A stretch of 8,185 nt of DNA, from positions 1 through 8,185 of the forward strand of contig CALHQK010000050.1 in assembly GCA_938037185.1 (NCBI GenBank), in the 5' to 3' direction. Positions within the stretch are counted from its first letter, which is position 1; each line of letters opens with the position of its first letter. The notes under the pieces are model-generated. The model ran no database searches, was not told the origin of the DNA, and worked only from the letters and a program-made list of their open reading frames with translations. The DNA is from an uncultured Riemerella sp. GTDB taxonomy: Bacteria > Bacteroidota > Bacteroidia > Flavobacteriales > Weeksellaceae. Shown here one piece after another: positions 5,924 through 8,185 of this stretch. The translations under genes were made by a program, and so were the position numbers.

Positions 5924-6610
5924 ATGGCGCTATCTTATAAAGTTATTTTTGAAAATAATAAAAAATGGGTGGAAAAAAAACTTGGTGAAGATGCTGATTT
6001 TTTCAAAAATCTAGCCAAAGAACAAAACCCAGAATACCTATACATAGGCTGCTCAGACAGCCGAGTAACTACGGAAGAACTCATGGGACTAAAACCCGGT
6101 GAGGTTTTTGTGCATAGAAATATTGCTAACCTAGTAAATACGCTGGATTTGAACGCAATATCCGCTATACAATACGCCGTGGAACACCTAAAAGTAAAAC
6201 ACATCATTGTCTGCGGGCACTACGACTGTGGAGGAATAAAAGCAGCAATGAGCCCAGAAGATTTGGGACTGCTGAATCCTTGGCTCAGAAATATCCGAGA
6301 TATTTACAGACTTCACCGCATAGAACTAGATGCCATAGCCGATGAAAAAGAACGAAACAACAGGTTGGTGGAACTAAATGTGCAGGAACAATGCATCAAT
6401 GTCATCAAACTTGCCTGTGTGCAGGAGCGATATATCGTAGATGAATACCCTATCGTTCACGGATGGGTTTTTGATATTTCCACAGGAAAACTAAAAGACC
6501 TAAATTTAGATTTTAAAAATATTTTGAAAGACATTCAAGAAATCTACAATCTCACTGATTCTGAATGGGTAATGAGCCGAAAGCACAATAAAAATATCAA
6601 AAATGCATAA
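5924..6610 (+). CDS. can: Beta-class carbonic anhydrase
   Basis: The enzyme reversibly hydrates CO2 to bicarbonate in the cytosol, supplying bicarbonate to carboxylases and buffering pH. The 228-residue protein has the full beta-class zinc site: Cys43, Asp45 and Arg47 in CSDSR, then His99 and Cys102 in GHYDCGG. HRNIAN at 64-69 and AIQYAVEHL at 81-89 are also typical of the family. Its length is close to E. coli Can (220 residues). There is no signal peptide. The ATG at 5924 follows the acetyltransferase stop by 7 bases with no purine-rich ribosome site, as is usual in this phylum. It ends 3 bases before a palindromic terminator shared with a convergent SulP transporter gene, a likely functional partner. 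The enzyme identification is very secure; the use of the Can symbol rests on similarity. Confidence 0.96.
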   Translation: MALSYKVIFENNKKWVEKKLGEDADFFKNLAKEQNPEYLYIGCSDSRVTTEELMGLKPGEVFVHRNIANLVNTLDLNAISAIQYAVEHLKVKHIIVCGHYDCGGIKAAMSPEDLGLLNPWLRNIRDIYRLHRIELDAIADEKERNNRLVELNVQEQCINVIKLACVQERYIVDEYPIVHGWVFDISTGKLKDLNLDFKNILKDIQEIYNLTDSEWVMSRKHNKNIKNA

Positions 6611-6613
6611 AAT

Positions 6614-6643
6614 AAAAATGCTGCAAAATTTTGCAGCATTTTT
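6614..6643. terminator. Bidirectional intrinsic terminator between convergent can and sulP genes
   Basis: A perfect 30-base palindrome, AAAAATGCTGCAAAA followed by its exact reverse complement, forms a hairpin with a GC core (TGCTGC/GCAGCA). An A-run on one side and a T-run on the other serve both strands. It begins 3 bases after the carbonic anhydrase stop and ends 6 bases from the SulP stop, so each gene terminates at once. Confidence 0.9.
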
Positions 6644-6649
6644 TATATT

Positions 6650-8185
6650 TTAAAATGGATGTCTTTTTCCTTTTCTCAGTACAGAATCTTCAGAATCTCC
6701 TGATTTAGAGTGATTTTCTAATCCATTGAGGCTAATTTTCATTCCAGAAACATCCTCTTGAATTTTTTTCCATTTTTGGATAGTAGCCAGAGAAGTATGG
6801 TCTAATAATTCCAATTCTCCGAGATTAAATCTCACTTCCTTGTATTTATTCAATGAATCTAAAAACTCTCCCAGCTTCATATTATTACTAAACAGAAGGC
6901 TTCCTTTTGCTTCCACTTCTGCTATTTCAGGGTCATTATTTGCTATATTCATATTCAAATGAAGGAAATCTTGAACTTTTGCTCCATTCATCATATTGAT
7001 AATTATTTTTAGTACAATTCCAAAAGCCACACCTGCCAAAAGGTCTGTCAAAAGGGTAACTATCACCGTAGAAACAAAGATAACAAACTGTCCTTTTCCA
7101 ATGTGGAAAATGTGTATAAATTCTCTTGGGTGAGCCAGATTAAACCCTACAAAAACCAGCATCGCAGAAAGTGCCGTGTTTGGTATCATCTCAATAAGCG
7201 GAACCGCGAAAATCACTGCCAAAAGCATAAACAATCCATGGAAGAAATTCGCCCATCTTGTCACCGCTCCATTAGAAACATTGGCTGAACTTCTCGCTAC
7301 CTCTGATATCATCGGCTGCCCGCCTACTAGTCCCGAAAGCACATTTCCGAAACCTACCGCAGAAAGGTCTTTATTAAAGTCTGATTTTCTTCTGTATGGG
7401 TCTACTAAATCTATCGCTTTGGCTGTCAAAAGAGATTCGATAGAACCAATCAGTAAAAACAAAATAACATACTGTACAAAAACGCCTGTATGAGTCCATA
7501 TTCCAGAAAAATCAGCAACGAAAACTCCATCTTTGAAAGTGTCAAAAATACTACCGATTTCTACCTTTTCGTTGGCACTCATTTCAAAATAAATTCCCAT
7601 CGGAATCGCTACCAAAAGAACTACTAACGGTGCTGGAATCTTCTTCACTATTGGATTTTTAATCATTCCCATTCCGAAGAGAATCGCCAAACAAGTCAGC
7701 CCCAAAATCGTATTTTCTCTATCAGCGTTCATTATGCTGTTTGGCAAGTGTTTTAGCAAATCTATCACGCCCATTCCAGCCAAATCATCAGGTTTAATAC
7801 CCAAAAGCAAGTGTAACTGTTTAGACATAATAATAATTCCTATCGCTGCCAGCATTCCATGCACCGCCGCAGAAGGGAACAAGTCCGCATATTTACCTAG
7901 TTTCAAAAGTCCCATCACAATCTGGATAACACCAGCCACCGCAATAGTCGCCACTGCCATTTTCCAGCCAGTTTCTCCACCGCCAAACGCCGCTACTGCT
8001 CCTGCACCTATGGAAATAAGTCCCGCCGCAGGCCCTTTGACAGATAGTCTAGAACCAGCAAAAAAACTAACCACTATTCCGCCAATAATCGCAGAAACCA
8101 CCCCAAAAATCGGAGGAAAGTCTGCCGCTTTGGCAACTCCCATACTCAATGGTAATGCTAACAAAAATACCAAAAACCCAGCAAG
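6650..8185 (-). CDS. SulP-family inorganic anion transporter with STAS domain, likely bicarbonate or sulfate (5' end outside window)
   Basis: This inner-membrane SulP transporter is open to the right edge, with 511 residues visible. The first visible residues, LAGFLVFLLALPLSMGVAKA, already belong to transmembrane segment 1 of the family (compare the usual AGLVVFLVALPL), so only a short N-terminus is missing. Starting it at the internal TTG near 8173 would be wrong. Counting from the first visible residue, key features are LSVKGPAAG (47-55), SIESLLTAK (248-256) and GGQPMISEVARSSAN (288-302). Many hydrophobic segments lie between these. A C-terminal STAS domain covers roughly 400-505, with LLDHTSLATI (460-469). 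The substrate cannot be read from sequence; SulP members move sulfate, bicarbonate or other anions. The convergent carbonic anhydrase gene favours bicarbonate. The family call is secure; the substrate is an inference. Confidence 0.93.
   Translation of the reverse strand, partial: LAGFLVFLLALPLSMGVAKAADFPPIFGVVSAIIGGIVVSFFAGSRLSVKGPAAGLISIGAGAVAAFGGGETGWKMAVATIAVAGVIQIVMGLLKLGKYADLFPSAAVHGMLAAIGIIIMSKQLHLLLGIKPDDLAGMGVIDLLKHLPNSIMNADRENTILGLTCLAILFGMGMIKNPIVKKIPAPLVVLLVAIPMGIYFEMSANEKVEIGSIFDTFKDGVFVADFSGIWTHTGVFVQYVILFLLIGSIESLLTAKAIDLVDPYRRKSDFNKDLSAVGFGNVLSGLVGGQPMISEVARSSANVSNGAVTRWANFFHGLFMLLAVIFAVPLIEMIPNTALSAMLVFVGFNLAHPREFIHIFHIGKGQFVIFVSTVIVTLLTDLLAGVAFGIVLKIIINMMNGAKVQDFLHLNMNIANNDPEIAEVEAKGSLLFSNNMKLGEFLDSLNKYKEVRFNLGELELLDHTSLATIQKWKKIQEDVSGMKISLNGLENHSKSGDSEDSVLRKGKRHPF

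Noticed and set aside
7103..7493. Plus-strand open frames opposite the SulP gene.
   Set aside because: They are shadows of the conserved transporter reading frame, without family-like sequence or a start-site signal.
8171..8173. TTG as the start codon of the SulP gene.
   Set aside because: The frame stays open to the window edge and the codons before it encode family-typical residues (LAGF), so the true start is outside the window.

Overview
The window looks like chromosomal core DNA from a flavobacterium. Three things point that way. The coding DNA is AT-rich. Start sites lack Shine-Dalgarno sequences. Three intergenic regions carry the Bacteroidetes -7 promoter element TAnnTTTG. Protein style (SufB, RecJ, SulP, a DUF2490-type outer membrane protein) suggests the Chryseobacterium/Riemerella group, but the genus is an inference. 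I found no rRNA, tRNA, CRISPR array, transposase or phage gene.

Positions 1-4600, all read on the minus strand: recJ (start 4600), nadD overlapping it by 4 bases, then after about 120 bases with a promoter an A-type Fe-S carrier, a small four-helix-bundle (23S rRNA intervening-sequence-type) protein, and sufB, which runs off the left edge. RecJ/NadD is a DNA-repair plus NAD-synthesis pair. The A-type carrier and SufB open a SUF iron-sulfur cluster operon whose remaining genes (probably sufC, sufD, sufS) lie beyond the left edge. The four-helix-bundle gene splits this operon. It is much poorer in G+C than sufB (about 28% against 44%, hand-counted) and is flanked by near-identical 14-base repeats.

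Positions 4601-4704 are a divergent promoter region. To its right, on the plus strand, is a tight three-gene unit: a DUF2490-type outer membrane beta-barrel protein, a left-handed beta-helix acetyltransferase of the serine acetyltransferase type that starts at the base after the preceding stop, and a beta-class carbonic anhydrase 7 bases further on.

Positions 6614-6643 hold a perfect 30-base palindrome with A and T flanks, a bidirectional terminator shared by the carbonic anhydrase gene and a convergent SulP-family anion transporter gene. That gene covers 6650 to the right edge and is cut at its 5' end. The carbonic anhydrase and SulP transporter plausibly act together in bicarbonate handling.

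The two start sites most likely to be called too far upstream are recJ (4600, not 4636) and the A-type carrier (2179, not 2218). In both cases the extra upstream codons overlap the promoter.
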